Assembly: GCF_003858635.1 (NCBI RefSeq)
Contig: NZ_RQJO01000015.1
Location: 682,001 to 746,000 of the forward strand
Direction of reading: 5' to 3'
From: Larkinella rosea
Lineage (GTDB): Bacteria > Bacteroidota > Bacteroidia > Cytophagales > Spirosomataceae
DNA: 64,000 bases
Numbering within the stretch: the stretch's first letter is position 1; each line of letters opens with the position of its first letter. This document shows positions 51,193-59,823 of this stretch, in pieces. Under the pieces are notes generated by a model. It did no database searches, was not told the origin of the DNA, and was given only the letters and a program-made list of their open reading frames with translations. The position numbers and the translations under genes were made by a program.

Positions 51193-54006
51193 TCATTTCA
51201 CCAGCAGCTTGACGGTTTTCGTTTGTCCGTCGGTGGAAAGCTGCAGCAGGTACAAACCGGGGGCGGTTTTCAGCGGAACCAATACCGGTTCGGCCGGTTT
51301 TCCGGCGTAGAAGCGGCTGTAGACCTTGCGACCCAGATTGTCCACAACGTCCAGATTGCCAGACCGGAAGGAGTCGGGCCATTCGACCCGGAAAGTGCCG
51401 TTGGAGGGATTCGGGTACACCTTCAAACTACTCAAGGCCGGTTCTACGGCAGTAATGATCATCGGGTCCGAATCGCTGAAACAGCCCTGATCCGTTACGC
51501 GGACACGGTAAGTTCCGGCCCCCGGATTGCGCAACAGTTGCCGCGTCGAATCCGGCAGCGGATTGCCGTTCAGATACCACTGATTATTCACCGGACTGCT
51601 TGAACGAAATCCGGCACTTTCCAGCGTAATGGTTGGTTTGGGCGGTTTGGGTTTGAAGGTCAGCGTGACATACGCCGATGTTGGCCCTTCCAGCGTGCCC
51701 CGGCTGGGCGTAACGGCGACCACGGCATTTTGCTTGTAAATCCGCGTATTGCTGGTGGTCACCACCGTCGCTCCGCCCTGCGTTAGCCAGGCATACGAAC
51801 TGAAATTTTCGGGTGCTTTCACCACGATGCTGTCGCCCGAACAGGCCGGATTGGCACCGGTTACCGTCAAAACCGGCTGGTCGATCCGGATCGTAACCGG
51901 TTTTGAGGTCGCCGAACACTCGTTTTGAAACACTTTTACCGTATAATTGGCACCCAGCAACGTTGCTTTTACCGTATCCTGGGTGGTTTCCTGCCAGCGG
52001 GAGCCATTGATGAACCAGTTAAAACCGCCGGAAAAAGCCCCCGCCGGAGTGACGCGCAGCCGAAAGCGATCGGGAAGCGTTTCCACCGTCAGAACCGGCA
52101 TCACCGGCCCCGGTTTATCGGTTACCGTAACACCCTGATCGCTCGTGATTTCCTGCTCGCATTGCCGGGCTTTGGCGGTATACAAACCGCCCTGCCCCAC
52201 TTTTAAGGTAGTTCCGGTGGCCTGGCTGATTTCCGTTCCGTTGCGAAACCAGCGGAGGTTGGTGAAATTGCCGGAAACACGGAGTGTTGCGGTATCGCCG
52301 GGGCAAAGCGAGAGCGATCCGACCGATGAAATGACCAGCGGTTCCGGGACGCAGGCCGTCGTAAGCGAGAGTAGTGGGTCGCCCAGCAGGTACTGGACAA
52401 TGTTGGAGGTATGCCCGTGGCGGTAGGCATCGCTGACATAGGTGCCTTTGGAAAACGCATTAAAAGTTTCCTTTTCCTTGAATTTGTATAATAACGGAGA
52501 CTGATTTTCAATCACAGCGACATTAATTGGAGTCGAATAGGAATTGACAAAAAGCGTATTGCCTTTATCAAGATAGGTGCCTGCCAGATAATCCTGATAA
52601 TCAACGTTTCCAACCGAGCAGGACGTGAAGTCAAAGAGTAGTGTATTGAGTTTTTCAATGTTATTAATTTCGGTCGGCGTAATTCCGTAGTAATGCTGGG
52701 TCGGTTCACCATGCCCCGAATAGGAAACGATTTCGTACGAATTACTGCCTAATTTTTTGAGGTAATCGGCCTTCCAGACCGGATCGAAACCGTTGAAGCT
52801 CGGGCCGTATTTCTGAGGTACATTGATGGTGTCGTTATGGGTCCAGCGCCCGGTCAGCTGTTCAATTTTTTTCGGGTAGGTGCCGTCGTTGTAAAATGTA
52901 TCGGCGAGCAACACCTTTTTGTCAAACTTCAGTTTACCGGTTTTGAACTGGTGCAGCTTTTCAAAATACCGCAGAATATACGCTTTTCCTTCTTCCGGGC
53001 GGGTCGGTACGACGGCACCGTAAGAAATGTCGGTGATGGAAGACTGGAAAAAAACGGGCGTTATATCGTTGGATATGGGTTCTTTTCCCGCTAATTGACA
53101 GTCGTATCGTCGGCTGATGAATAGGTTTTCCTGCGTATTAAAGGGAAAGTCCTGCGTCAGAATTTTTGCGTAGACGCCCAGGCTGGAGAACCAATTTTGC
53201 CTTCCCGGCAGCGGCTGATTGGTTTTGTGGTCGAGAACGTCGGATCGGATGCTGGCGCTGGGAATTCGCCCAATAAAAAACAAATAATGAAGCGGGGCTT
53301 CGGAATCGTAAAACCGGGCCTTGATTTTTTCGTAGAGTTGCCCTTTCTCGGCCGGGGCAGCAGATAGGTACGTTTGTTCGAAAACAAGATTGGGATCAGT
53401 ACGGGTAACATCGGCTTTATACACCGTCAGCGCCTGCTGAATTTCGGGATCGTTTTCATACTGGTTGTCCATAACCAGCAGCACTTTCTTTGGTTTTTTC
53501 GGAGCTGTACCGGTTTTATAGTGAACCTGTGCCGTCTCTTCCCCGTCGCAGCCGCTAAACTGGCTAAGAGTGAAATAGTAATCGGTATTTTCTTTAAGTC
53601 CTCCCACCGGTATTTGCATCGTTCGGGCGGTTTTGTCAACAGCCTTGCTTGAAATATAGACGGTCTCCCCAAAATCCAGAAACTCGGGCGAAGTTTTCAC
53701 CAGCAGGAAAAACGAAGTGATGGTGTTCAGATTGATTTCGGGACCGAACGACACGGTCAGCATCACGGCATTGGTTGGTCGTCTCGAATCGTCGGTGATG
53801 GAAATGGTAGCTTGCTGCGCTTTTCGGGCAGTTGCCGAAGTGGAGGGAGCGGTTTGCTGAATGTGATAAAAACCGTTTGCATCAAGCTGCGCTGAATACG
53901 ACTGCGCAAATAGGAAACAGCTGGTATTCAGTAGGATAATAAAGCAAAGAAGAAGCTTCGTTGCCGCGTAAAACATCCTGCGCCGGTTGAATGGTAGAGT
54001 TGCCAT
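51193..54006 (-). CDS. C25 (gingipain-like) cysteine peptidase with Ig-like domains and T9SS sorting tail
   Basis: A 937-residue exported protein. The signal peptide ends near FLFAQS. After a beta domain (about 40-165) comes a C25 peptidase core (about 170-550): VLLVMDNQYENDPEIQQALT, FIGRIPS, the catalytic His432 in SYSGHGEP and Cys463 in LLFDFTSCSVGNVDY, then GDPLLSL. A series of Ig-like modules with PxLxxxG-type spacing (about 555-850; CPGDTATLRVSGNFTNLRWF) follows, and a type A sorting domain (about 865-937; LKVYPNPSNGTFRVEW, LYLLQLSTDGQTKTVKLLVK). It should be exported by type IX secretion and attached at or released from the cell surface. No gld/por genes are present here. Confidence 0.88.
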   Translation of the reverse strand: MATLPFNRRRMFYAATKLLLCFIILLNTSCFLFAQSYSAQLDANGFYHIQQTAPSTSATARKAQQATISITDDSRRPTNAVMLTVSFGPEINLNTITSFFLLVKTSPEFLDFGETVYISSKAVDKTARTMQIPVGGLKENTDYYFTLSQFSGCDGEETAQVHYKTGTAPKKPKKVLLVMDNQYENDPEIQQALTVYKADVTRTDPNLVFEQTYLSAAPAEKGQLYEKIKARFYDSEAPLHYLFFIGRIPSASIRSDVLDHKTNQPLPGRQNWFSSLGVYAKILTQDFPFNTQENLFISRRYDCQLAGKEPISNDITPVFFQSSITDISYGAVVPTRPEEGKAYILRYFEKLHQFKTGKLKFDKKVLLADTFYNDGTYPKKIEQLTGRWTHNDTINVPQKYGPSFNGFDPVWKADYLKKLGSNSYEIVSYSGHGEPTQHYYGITPTEINNIEKLNTLLFDFTSCSVGNVDYQDYLAGTYLDKGNTLFVNSYSTPINVAVIENQSPLLYKFKEKETFNAFSKGTYVSDAYRHGHTSNIVQYLLGDPLLSLTTACVPEPLVISSVGSLSLCPGDTATLRVSGNFTNLRWFRNGTEISQATGTTLKVGQGGLYTAKARQCEQEITSDQGVTVTDKPGPVMPVLTVETLPDRFRLRVTPAGAFSGGFNWFINGSRWQETTQDTVKATLLGANYTVKVFQNECSATSKPVTIRIDQPVLTVTGANPACSGDSIVVKAPENFSSYAWLTQGGATVVTTSNTRIYKQNAVVAVTPSRGTLEGPTSAYVTLTFKPKPPKPTITLESAGFRSSSPVNNQWYLNGNPLPDSTRQLLRNPGAGTYRVRVTDQGCFSDSDPMIITAVEPALSSLKVYPNPSNGTFRVEWPDSFRSGNLDVVDNLGRKVYSRFYAGKPAEPVLVPLKTAPGLYLLQLSTDGQTKTVKLLVK

Positions 54007-54138
54007 AGAGACAGGATTCCGGTTTTTAGTGAAGGGTTGGATTCGTCACTAAAGTTACGAATAACCGTATATTTCCATCATGTATTCCTCAAAAACCGGA
54101 GGCCATTCCCTCGAAAACCGGAAGCTGGATACCGCCCA

Positions 54139-55599
54139 TCACGGCTGGCTGTTTTTGATCAGCGTGGCATAAAACCGGATCATGTTCCGGTAATCGTTCA
54201 GGCTGATGCGTTCGTTGGTGCCGTGAATGCGCTGCGTGTCTTCGTCGTTCATGGGCGTGGGCGAAAACCGGTAAATCTGCGGGCAAACGCGGGCGTAAAA
54301 CCGCGAATCCGTCCCGCCCAGCGTTAAATACGGCGTGACAATGGTTCCGGGAAAAACGCCTTTGATCGTTTGGTGAATGCGCTCGAAACCAAGAGCCGCC
54401 GGATCGGACATGGGCGACGGCTGGCTGATGAATTTTTTCAGCACGTTGACCTGAATGCGTTCATCGTCAATGACTTCCTTTACGTGTTCAACCACCGATT
54501 CAACAGTTTCGCCCGGCAAAATCCGGAAGTTGATCGTGGCCGTGGCTTCAATCGGCAACACATTGTCTTTCACTCCGGCCTGAAAAATGGTGGGCGCGGT
54601 GGTCGTCCGCAGCGTCGCGTTTCCGGAATTCGACTGCGCCATGATCCGGCGGATAATGGGCGCAAACAACCACTGGTTGGCGAACACAATCCGCTGGCCG
54701 AACGGCATTTCGGGACCGATGTACGTAAACATCTGATCCAGACCGGCATCCAGCCGCGCCGGAAACGGATGCTTTTCCAGTTTACTCACCGCATCGGCCA
54801 CCAGCCCGATGCTGGTTTGCTTCGGCGGCATCGACGAATGCCCGCCCTTGCTGACGGTCGTCAACTCGATACTGGCGTACCCTTTTTCGCCAATGCCAAT
54901 GAGCGCAACCGGTTTGGGCAGGCCCGGAATGCCGTCGGTTTTAATGATTCCGCCTTCGTCCAACACGTATTCGAGCGTGATCTTCCGTTGTTCGAGGGCG
55001 GCTGCGATGGTCTGCGCGCCCCGAAAACCGGTCACTTCTTCGTCCTGTCCGTAGGCCAACATAATGGTTCGTTCGGGTTGAAAACCGGTGCTAAGCAGCC
55101 ATTCGACGGCTTCGAGCTGCGCCAGCACGCTGCTCTTGTCGTCGAGCGTGCCCCGGCCATACAGAAAACCGCCTTCGGATAAACCGCCAAACGGCGGGCG
55201 TTTCCACATTTTCTGCGTGCCCTGAATCACGGGAACAACGTCGTAATGACCCGTGAGCAGCACCGGTTTCAGCGCCGGATCGCGGCCCTTCCATGCGTAC
55301 AGTAAACCGTACTGGTTAAACGTCTCAAGTTTGAGCTGGCGGTGAATCCGGGGAAATGATTGCTCCAGCAACCTTAAAAACTGCTCGAACTGCGTCGTGT
55401 CCGTCAGCGCATAATCGGAATACGAAACCGTCCGCAGTTGCAGGGCTTTGACCAGCCGGTGAACGGCCGAATCGCCGACCGAAATAGTGGCCGGGGGCGC
55501 AACCTCGGTCAGTTGTTTCGACGAAAACCGGAGCATGTTCACCAGCAGAACTGCAACCAGTATAACCAGGCCAATCAGTAACCAGCGGAGTCGTTTCAT
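54139..55599 (-). CDS. M20 peptidase with N-terminal membrane anchor (carboxypeptidase S / PM20D1-like)
   Basis: A 486-residue protein. A membrane helix (LLIGLVILVAVLLVNML) anchors it; metal-site motifs are LLTGHYDVVPVIQGTQ (His and Asp), GRGTLDDKSS (Asp) and GQDEEVTGFRGA (Glu, Glu). The inserted domain has SKGGHSSMPPKQTSIG. The family cleaves dipeptides or N-acyl-amino acids. It is the last of four genes in the operon DUF4350-moxR-DUF58-M20 and starts 5 bp after the DUF58 gene. That coupling is not the usual partner for this cluster. Confidence 0.9.
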   Translation of the reverse strand: MKRLRWLLIGLVILVAVLLVNMLRFSSKQLTEVAPPATISVGDSAVHRLVKALQLRTVSYSDYALTDTTQFEQFLRLLEQSFPRIHRQLKLETFNQYGLLYAWKGRDPALKPVLLTGHYDVVPVIQGTQKMWKRPPFGGLSEGGFLYGRGTLDDKSSVLAQLEAVEWLLSTGFQPERTIMLAYGQDEEVTGFRGAQTIAAALEQRKITLEYVLDEGGIIKTDGIPGLPKPVALIGIGEKGYASIELTTVSKGGHSSMPPKQTSIGLVADAVSKLEKHPFPARLDAGLDQMFTYIGPEMPFGQRIVFANQWLFAPIIRRIMAQSNSGNATLRTTTAPTIFQAGVKDNVLPIEATATINFRILPGETVESVVEHVKEVIDDERIQVNVLKKFISQPSPMSDPAALGFERIHQTIKGVFPGTIVTPYLTLGGTDSRFYARVCPQIYRFSPTPMNDEDTQRIHGTNERISLNDYRNMIRFYATLIKNSQP

Positions 55600-55604
55600 G
55601 GGAT

Positions 55605-56945
55605 TTAAATCATTCCCCGGGCTTTCAGTTCGAGGTATTTGTTGACGGTATCGGCGGTCAGATTCTGCGGAGCAGTCAGGATCGTCTGAATGCCATATTG
55701 TTTTAATTCCTTGACAATCTGTTTCTTCTCGTAATAAAACTTCTCGGCAATGGTTTTCTGGTAGATTTCCTCGGTTGTGCCGGCCGGATTGCTCAGTAAA
55801 CTTTTTAACTCTGTATTTTCAAAAAAAACAACAATCAGCAAATGCTCTTTGGCCAACCGACGCAAGTAGGAAAGCTGCCGATGGAGACCGTTGACCGTCT
55901 CGAAGTTCGTGAAAAGCAGCAACAGACTCCGTTGGCGAATCTGCTGGCGAACGTTCGTATACAAAGCCTCATAGTCCGATTCCAGAAACCGGGTTTTCTG
56001 GCGGTACAACACTTCCAGAATTTTCTGGATATGCCCCGGCCGACGCTCGGCGACCACCATCTGGCCGATCTGGTCGGAGAACGTCAGAATGCCGGCGCGG
56101 TCCTGTTTGAGTAGTGCGATGTTACTCAACACCAGCGACGCATTGACGGCGTAATCGAGCAACGTCAGTCCTTCAAACGGCGATTTCATGACGCGGCCTT
56201 TGTCGATAATACAGTAAATGGCCTGCGAGCGTTCGTCACGGAACGCATTCACCATCAGGTCACTACGCCGGGCGGTGGCTTTCCAGTTGATCGTCCGGAC
56301 GTCGTCGCCCCGGTTATAAGCCCGGACCTGTTCAAACTCCATGCTGTGCCCGATCCGGCGGACTTTCTTAATACCAATTTCGGTCAGCCGATTGGAAATC
56401 GCCAGCAGTTCATACTGCCGCATTTGCAAATACGACGGAAAAACCGCTACTAGTTTGTCCTGCGAAAACTGAAACCGCCGTTTCAGCAACCGCAACGACG
56501 TCATCGCGTAAACATTGACCGCGCCGAAGTTGTATTCTCCGCGTTTGGTGGGCCGCAGTTCGTAGCGCAGTGTTTTCGTTTCATTCGATTTCAGAGTCGC
56601 CGTAAACAGCACATCGCGTTTCTGAAACTGGAACGGTATTTCATCGATCACTTCTACCTGCGTCTGAAACGGATAGCGGTTTTCCAGGTAAATTGTGATG
56701 GGATTTTCGTCACCGTTCGACAGACGGTCGGGCACGTCGCGCCGGGCAAAAAAAGCCGCCCGTTGGGACCGGTTTCGGAACAGCAAAACCGCATCCAGCA
56801 CGCAGAGAGCCACAAAAACCGCCAGTGTCAGTTTGACAAAAGGGAATAAGACCGGGAATACGTACGCCAGCACGAACAGCAAAACGAACGCGATCAGCAG
56901 CAGCCAGACGCGGGTGGATACGTAGAGCGCGCGGAATAGTTTCAT
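55605..56945 (-). CDS. DUF58-domain protein (MoxR partner)
   Basis: A 446-residue protein with two N-terminal membrane helices (VWLLLIAFVLLFVLAYVFPV) followed by a beta-rich region and the DUF58 core with FEQVRAYNRGDDVRTINWKA. It then holds a von Willebrand-like fold (YCIIDKGRVMKSPFEGLTLL, DRAGILTFSD). In known clusters DUF58 proteins bind the MoxR ATPase and target substrates, much like VWA partners of chelatases. It overlaps moxR by 4 bp. Probably acts in metal-ion or cell-envelope complex assembly; the client is unknown. Confidence 0.93.
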   Translation of the reverse strand: MKLFRALYVSTRVWLLLIAFVLLFVLAYVFPVLFPFVKLTLAVFVALCVLDAVLLFRNRSQRAAFFARRDVPDRLSNGDENPITIYLENRYPFQTQVEVIDEIPFQFQKRDVLFTATLKSNETKTLRYELRPTKRGEYNFGAVNVYAMTSLRLLKRRFQFSQDKLVAVFPSYLQMRQYELLAISNRLTEIGIKKVRRIGHSMEFEQVRAYNRGDDVRTINWKATARRSDLMVNAFRDERSQAIYCIIDKGRVMKSPFEGLTLLDYAVNASLVLSNIALLKQDRAGILTFSDQIGQMVVAERRPGHIQKILEVLYRQKTRFLESDYEALYTNVRQQIRQRSLLLLFTNFETVNGLHRQLSYLRRLAKEHLLIVVFFENTELKSLLSNPAGTTEEIYQKTIAEKFYYEKKQIVKELKQYGIQTILTAPQNLTADTVNKYLELKARGMI

Positions 56946-57925
56946 CGCGGCACCTCAATCTTCTGTACCACCTGACCGATGACTTCGTCGGCCGTTCCGC
57001 CTTCCATTTCCCGTTCGGGCGTGAGCAACACGCGGTGGCGCAAAACCGGGGCGGCCAGTTCCTGTACGTCTTCGGGCGTTACGAAATCGCGGCCCCGGAG
57101 CGTGGCAAGGGCTTTGGAACTGTTCAGCAATGCGACTGATGCCCGGGGCGATGCGCCCAGAAACAGCGACTTATTGGTGCGTGTACTTTGCACAATTTGA
57201 GCGATGTATTCGAGCAGTTTGTCTTCGATGTGCACGCGGTGAACCTGCGTCCGAAGCGCCTGCAGTTGGTCCGCCGTCAGGGTGGGCTGAATGGCCTCAA
57301 TGGCGTCTGACAAATTCCGGCGTTCGTGGTGGCCTTTCAGGATGTTGATTTCCTCGATCATGTTGGGATACCCCACCACAACCTTGAACAAAAACCGGTC
57401 GAGCTGGGCTTCGGGCAGCCGATAGGTTCCTTCCTGTTCGACAGGATTTTGTGTCGCGAGCACCAGAAACGGGTCGGCCAGCAGGTAGGTAATGCCGTCA
57501 TTGGTAGCCTGCCGTTCTTCCATCACTTCAAACAAAGCCGCCTGCGTTTTGGCCGGAGCGCGGTTGATTTCGTCGATCAGCACAATGTTGGAGAAAATCG
57601 GCCCCCGGCGGTATTCGAATTCGGTGGTTTTCGGATTAAAAATGGACGTTCCCAGCACGTCGGACGGCATGAGGTCGGGCGTAAACTGAATCCGGCTGAA
57701 ATCGACCGAAATGGTTTTGGCCAGCAGCTTGGCAATCAGCGTTTTGGCCACCCCCGGAACGCCCTCGATCAGCACGTGGCCATCGGCCAGCAAGGCCGTC
57801 AGGAGCAGATCGATGGTTTGCTGCTGTCCGACAATGACCTTCCCGATTTCGGCCCGGATGGCATCAACGGTGGTTTTTAATTCGGTTAAATCCAGGCGGT
57901 TTTCGTAGGGGGACATGGTGTGCAA
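56942..57925 (-). CDS. MoxR-type AAA+ ATPase
   Basis: A 327-residue cytoplasmic ATPase. Walker A is GVPGVAKT (55-62), Walker B VLIDEIN (115-121); LATQNPVEQEGTYRLPEAQL holds sensor 1 and the start of the MoxR signature and LDRFLFKVVVGYP follows. A C-terminal lid domain has LGASPRASVALLNSSKALAT. MoxR acts as a chaperone with DUF58/VWA partners. Its start is at the usual place (MHTMSPYENRLDLTEL); the codon for Met4 could also be used. Middle gene of the DUF4350-moxR-DUF58 operon. Confidence 0.96.
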   Translation of the reverse strand: MHTMSPYENRLDLTELKTTVDAIRAEIGKVIVGQQQTIDLLLTALLADGHVLIEGVPGVAKTLIAKLLAKTISVDFSRIQFTPDLMPSDVLGTSIFNPKTTEFEYRRGPIFSNIVLIDEINRAPAKTQAALFEVMEERQATNDGITYLLADPFLVLATQNPVEQEGTYRLPEAQLDRFLFKVVVGYPNMIEEINILKGHHERRNLSDAIEAIQPTLTADQLQALRTQVHRVHIEDKLLEYIAQIVQSTRTNKSLFLGASPRASVALLNSSKALATLRGRDFVTPEDVQELAAPVLRHRVLLTPEREMEGGTADEVIGQVVQKIEVPR

Positions 57926-57931
57926 TCGGGA

Positions 57932-59116
57932 TTACGCTTTCGCAGTGGTATAAAAATTTTCGATCAGCTCATTCAACCGCAGCAGGTCGTATTCGGCCAT
58001 GACCTGTTGCTGCGAAAAAGCAATTTGGCGAAATAAATCGTGAATATCCTGCTCCGGAACGCCACTTTTTCGGGCCAGCGCCTGCTTGAATTCCTCATCC
58101 GGCACTGCGGTGTTCAGCCCAAACTGCTCGCGGACGTACGCCAGGAAATACTGAATTTTTTTCTGGGCCAGGTTCCCGTGATCGGCCCGCTGGAAATACA
58201 GCCGACCGACGTTCTGCACAAACGCCAGCGAGGTGTTTTTGAGCGGCTCGATCACCGGAATAACCCGCTGCGTTCGTTTGCCCGCAAAAATCAGGTACAG
58301 CAACAGCCCCGCAACGCTGAGGTAATAGGCCCAGGTCAGGGGCGGCTGCGTCAGGACGTAGCGCAGGAGCGACTGTTCATCTTCGTCGAAGCGGCCCTGT
58401 TTCTGGTATTCGTCCCAGTAGGTCGGCTGCGGAGGCAGATACGACAGGGCTTTGTAGGCGTAATCGCTTGTCAATGAGTCGAGAACGTAAAAGTTTGTGA
58501 ACGCCAGTGGCAAATTATGGATGTAAAAATCGCCCTTTCCGTAGTGGATTTTCAGGAAAATTGGTTCGTTTCGGGCGTTTCGGCCCAAAACCGTGGTGGC
58601 ATTGGCCTTCTTCGTGATCAGAAAATTTCGTCCATCGTCATGCCGGAAATGGTAATCGGTTCGGGCTTTCAGCGCCGGATTGGTGAAGTTGACACCCAAA
58701 GTCGTATCGCGGAGAGTAGGCGTTTTCAGATCCGCGCGAAAACCCAGCAACGCGGTCAGGGTATCCGGAAATTCGTAGGCCGAAACAAAAACCGTATTGC
58801 CGCGTTGAACGTAGGCCAGGAGTTTCTGGCGATCAGCGGTCGTGAGATTCAGGGTGTGGCAAACAAATATGTAATTGCTGCGGGCAGGCAAGGTGCTATC
58901 CGACAGGTGGTTGTAAACCGGCAGCCGCAGACTCTTCACCGGTTTCTGGTTCATGACATCCGGCAACAGATCGAACACTACCTTCGTGCCGAACGGAATC
59001 TTGTCCTTGTTGATGTAGGTCGGATTCCAGTTGATGGGTTTGGGGCGGTAATATTCAAACAGCCCGTAGGCAACGACGGTTGTGAGCAGGAAAAGCAGGT
59101 ATTTATTCGGTTTCAA
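57932..59116 (-). CDS. DUF4350-domain membrane protein
   Basis: A 394-residue protein with an N-terminal membrane helix (YLLFLLTTVVAYGLFEYY), a periplasmic DUF4350 domain (about 30-235; FVCHTLNLTTADRQKLLAYV, GNTVFVSAYEFPD) and a second helix (LSVAGLLLYLIFAGKRTQRV). A cytoplasmic tail with FVQNVGRLYFQRADHGNLAQ follows. This is the first gene of a four-gene operon with moxR, DUF58 and M20 and sits 6 bp upstream of moxR. DUF4350 resembles a glutamine-amidotransferase-like fold that senses or binds envelope components; function unknown. Confidence 0.9.
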   Translation of the reverse strand: MKPNKYLLFLLTTVVAYGLFEYYRPKPINWNPTYINKDKIPFGTKVVFDLLPDVMNQKPVKSLRLPVYNHLSDSTLPARSNYIFVCHTLNLTTADRQKLLAYVQRGNTVFVSAYEFPDTLTALLGFRADLKTPTLRDTTLGVNFTNPALKARTDYHFRHDDGRNFLITKKANATTVLGRNARNEPIFLKIHYGKGDFYIHNLPLAFTNFYVLDSLTSDYAYKALSYLPPQPTYWDEYQKQGRFDEDEQSLLRYVLTQPPLTWAYYLSVAGLLLYLIFAGKRTQRVIPVIEPLKNTSLAFVQNVGRLYFQRADHGNLAQKKIQYFLAYVREQFGLNTAVPDEEFKQALARKSGVPEQDIHDLFRQIAFSQQQVMAEYDLLRLNELIENFYTTAKA

Positions 59117-59286
59117 AAGGGATTAATTTATGTTTTGCCGGATGACACAACGGGTCGCGTTGGCATCCGTGCGGTTTGCAATCGTTCAATGACTCGCTGC
59201 CGGAGTTGCAAGTTATAATAAGTTGGAAACCCGTAACCAAACAAATTTTTATATCTTTCCCGCTTTCCTTACAAAACGTCCGTTTT

Positions 59287-59823
59287 ATGAAAAAAGTCCT
59301 GTGGATCATCGGCATTCTCGCGGTTGTACTGCTCATCGGTTTTTTTGGGTTACGTACCTACACCAAATCATCCAGCCCGGAGGCAACGGCTCAAATTGAC
59401 CAGAATGGGGTTCAGGTGAAAGTGGAATATTGCCAGCCGTATAAAAAAGGGCGCAAGATTTTTGGCGGTTTGGTGCCTTACGGCGAAGTCTGGCGGACGG
59501 GTGCGAACGAAGCAACCGTGATTTCCTTTGATCAAAACGTTACGGTAGCCGGACAACCGCTCGACGAAGGCGATTATTCGCTCTGGACGATTCCGTCGGA
59601 GGGCAATTGGATCGTTATTTTCAACAAAGAAACCGGTCAGTGGGGCACCAGTTATGACCAGACCAAGGATGTGTTGCGGGTTCCGGTCATCGCTCGGAAA
59701 CGCAATGCCGTTGCCGAGCAGTTCTACATCAGTTTTGCCCCGCAATCGGGCGGCAGTGACATGGTTCTGGCCTGGGACCAAACTGAAGCCGTTGTGCCGA
59801 TTCGGCTGCGGGAAAATGAGTAG
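59287..59823 (+). CDS. DUF2911 protein
   Basis: A 178-residue protein with an N-terminal membrane helix (VLWIIGILAVVLLIGFFGL) or uncleaved signal. DUF2911 landmarks are VKVEYCQPYKKGRKIFGGLV, PYGEVWRTGANEATVISFDQ, PLDEGDYSLWTIP and GQWGTSYDQTKDVLRVPV. DUF2911 is common in Bacteroidota and of unknown function. The ATG at 59287 is right; the frame upstream is open but starts at a TTG in non-coding DNA. TATCTTTC at 59252-59259 is one base off the -7 consensus. Confidence 0.92.
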   Translation: MKKVLWIIGILAVVLLIGFFGLRTYTKSSSPEATAQIDQNGVQVKVEYCQPYKKGRKIFGGLVPYGEVWRTGANEATVISFDQNVTVAGQPLDEGDYSLWTIPSEGNWIVIFNKETGQWGTSYDQTKDVLRVPVIARKRNAVAEQFYISFAPQSGGSDMVLAWDQTEAVVPIRLRENE

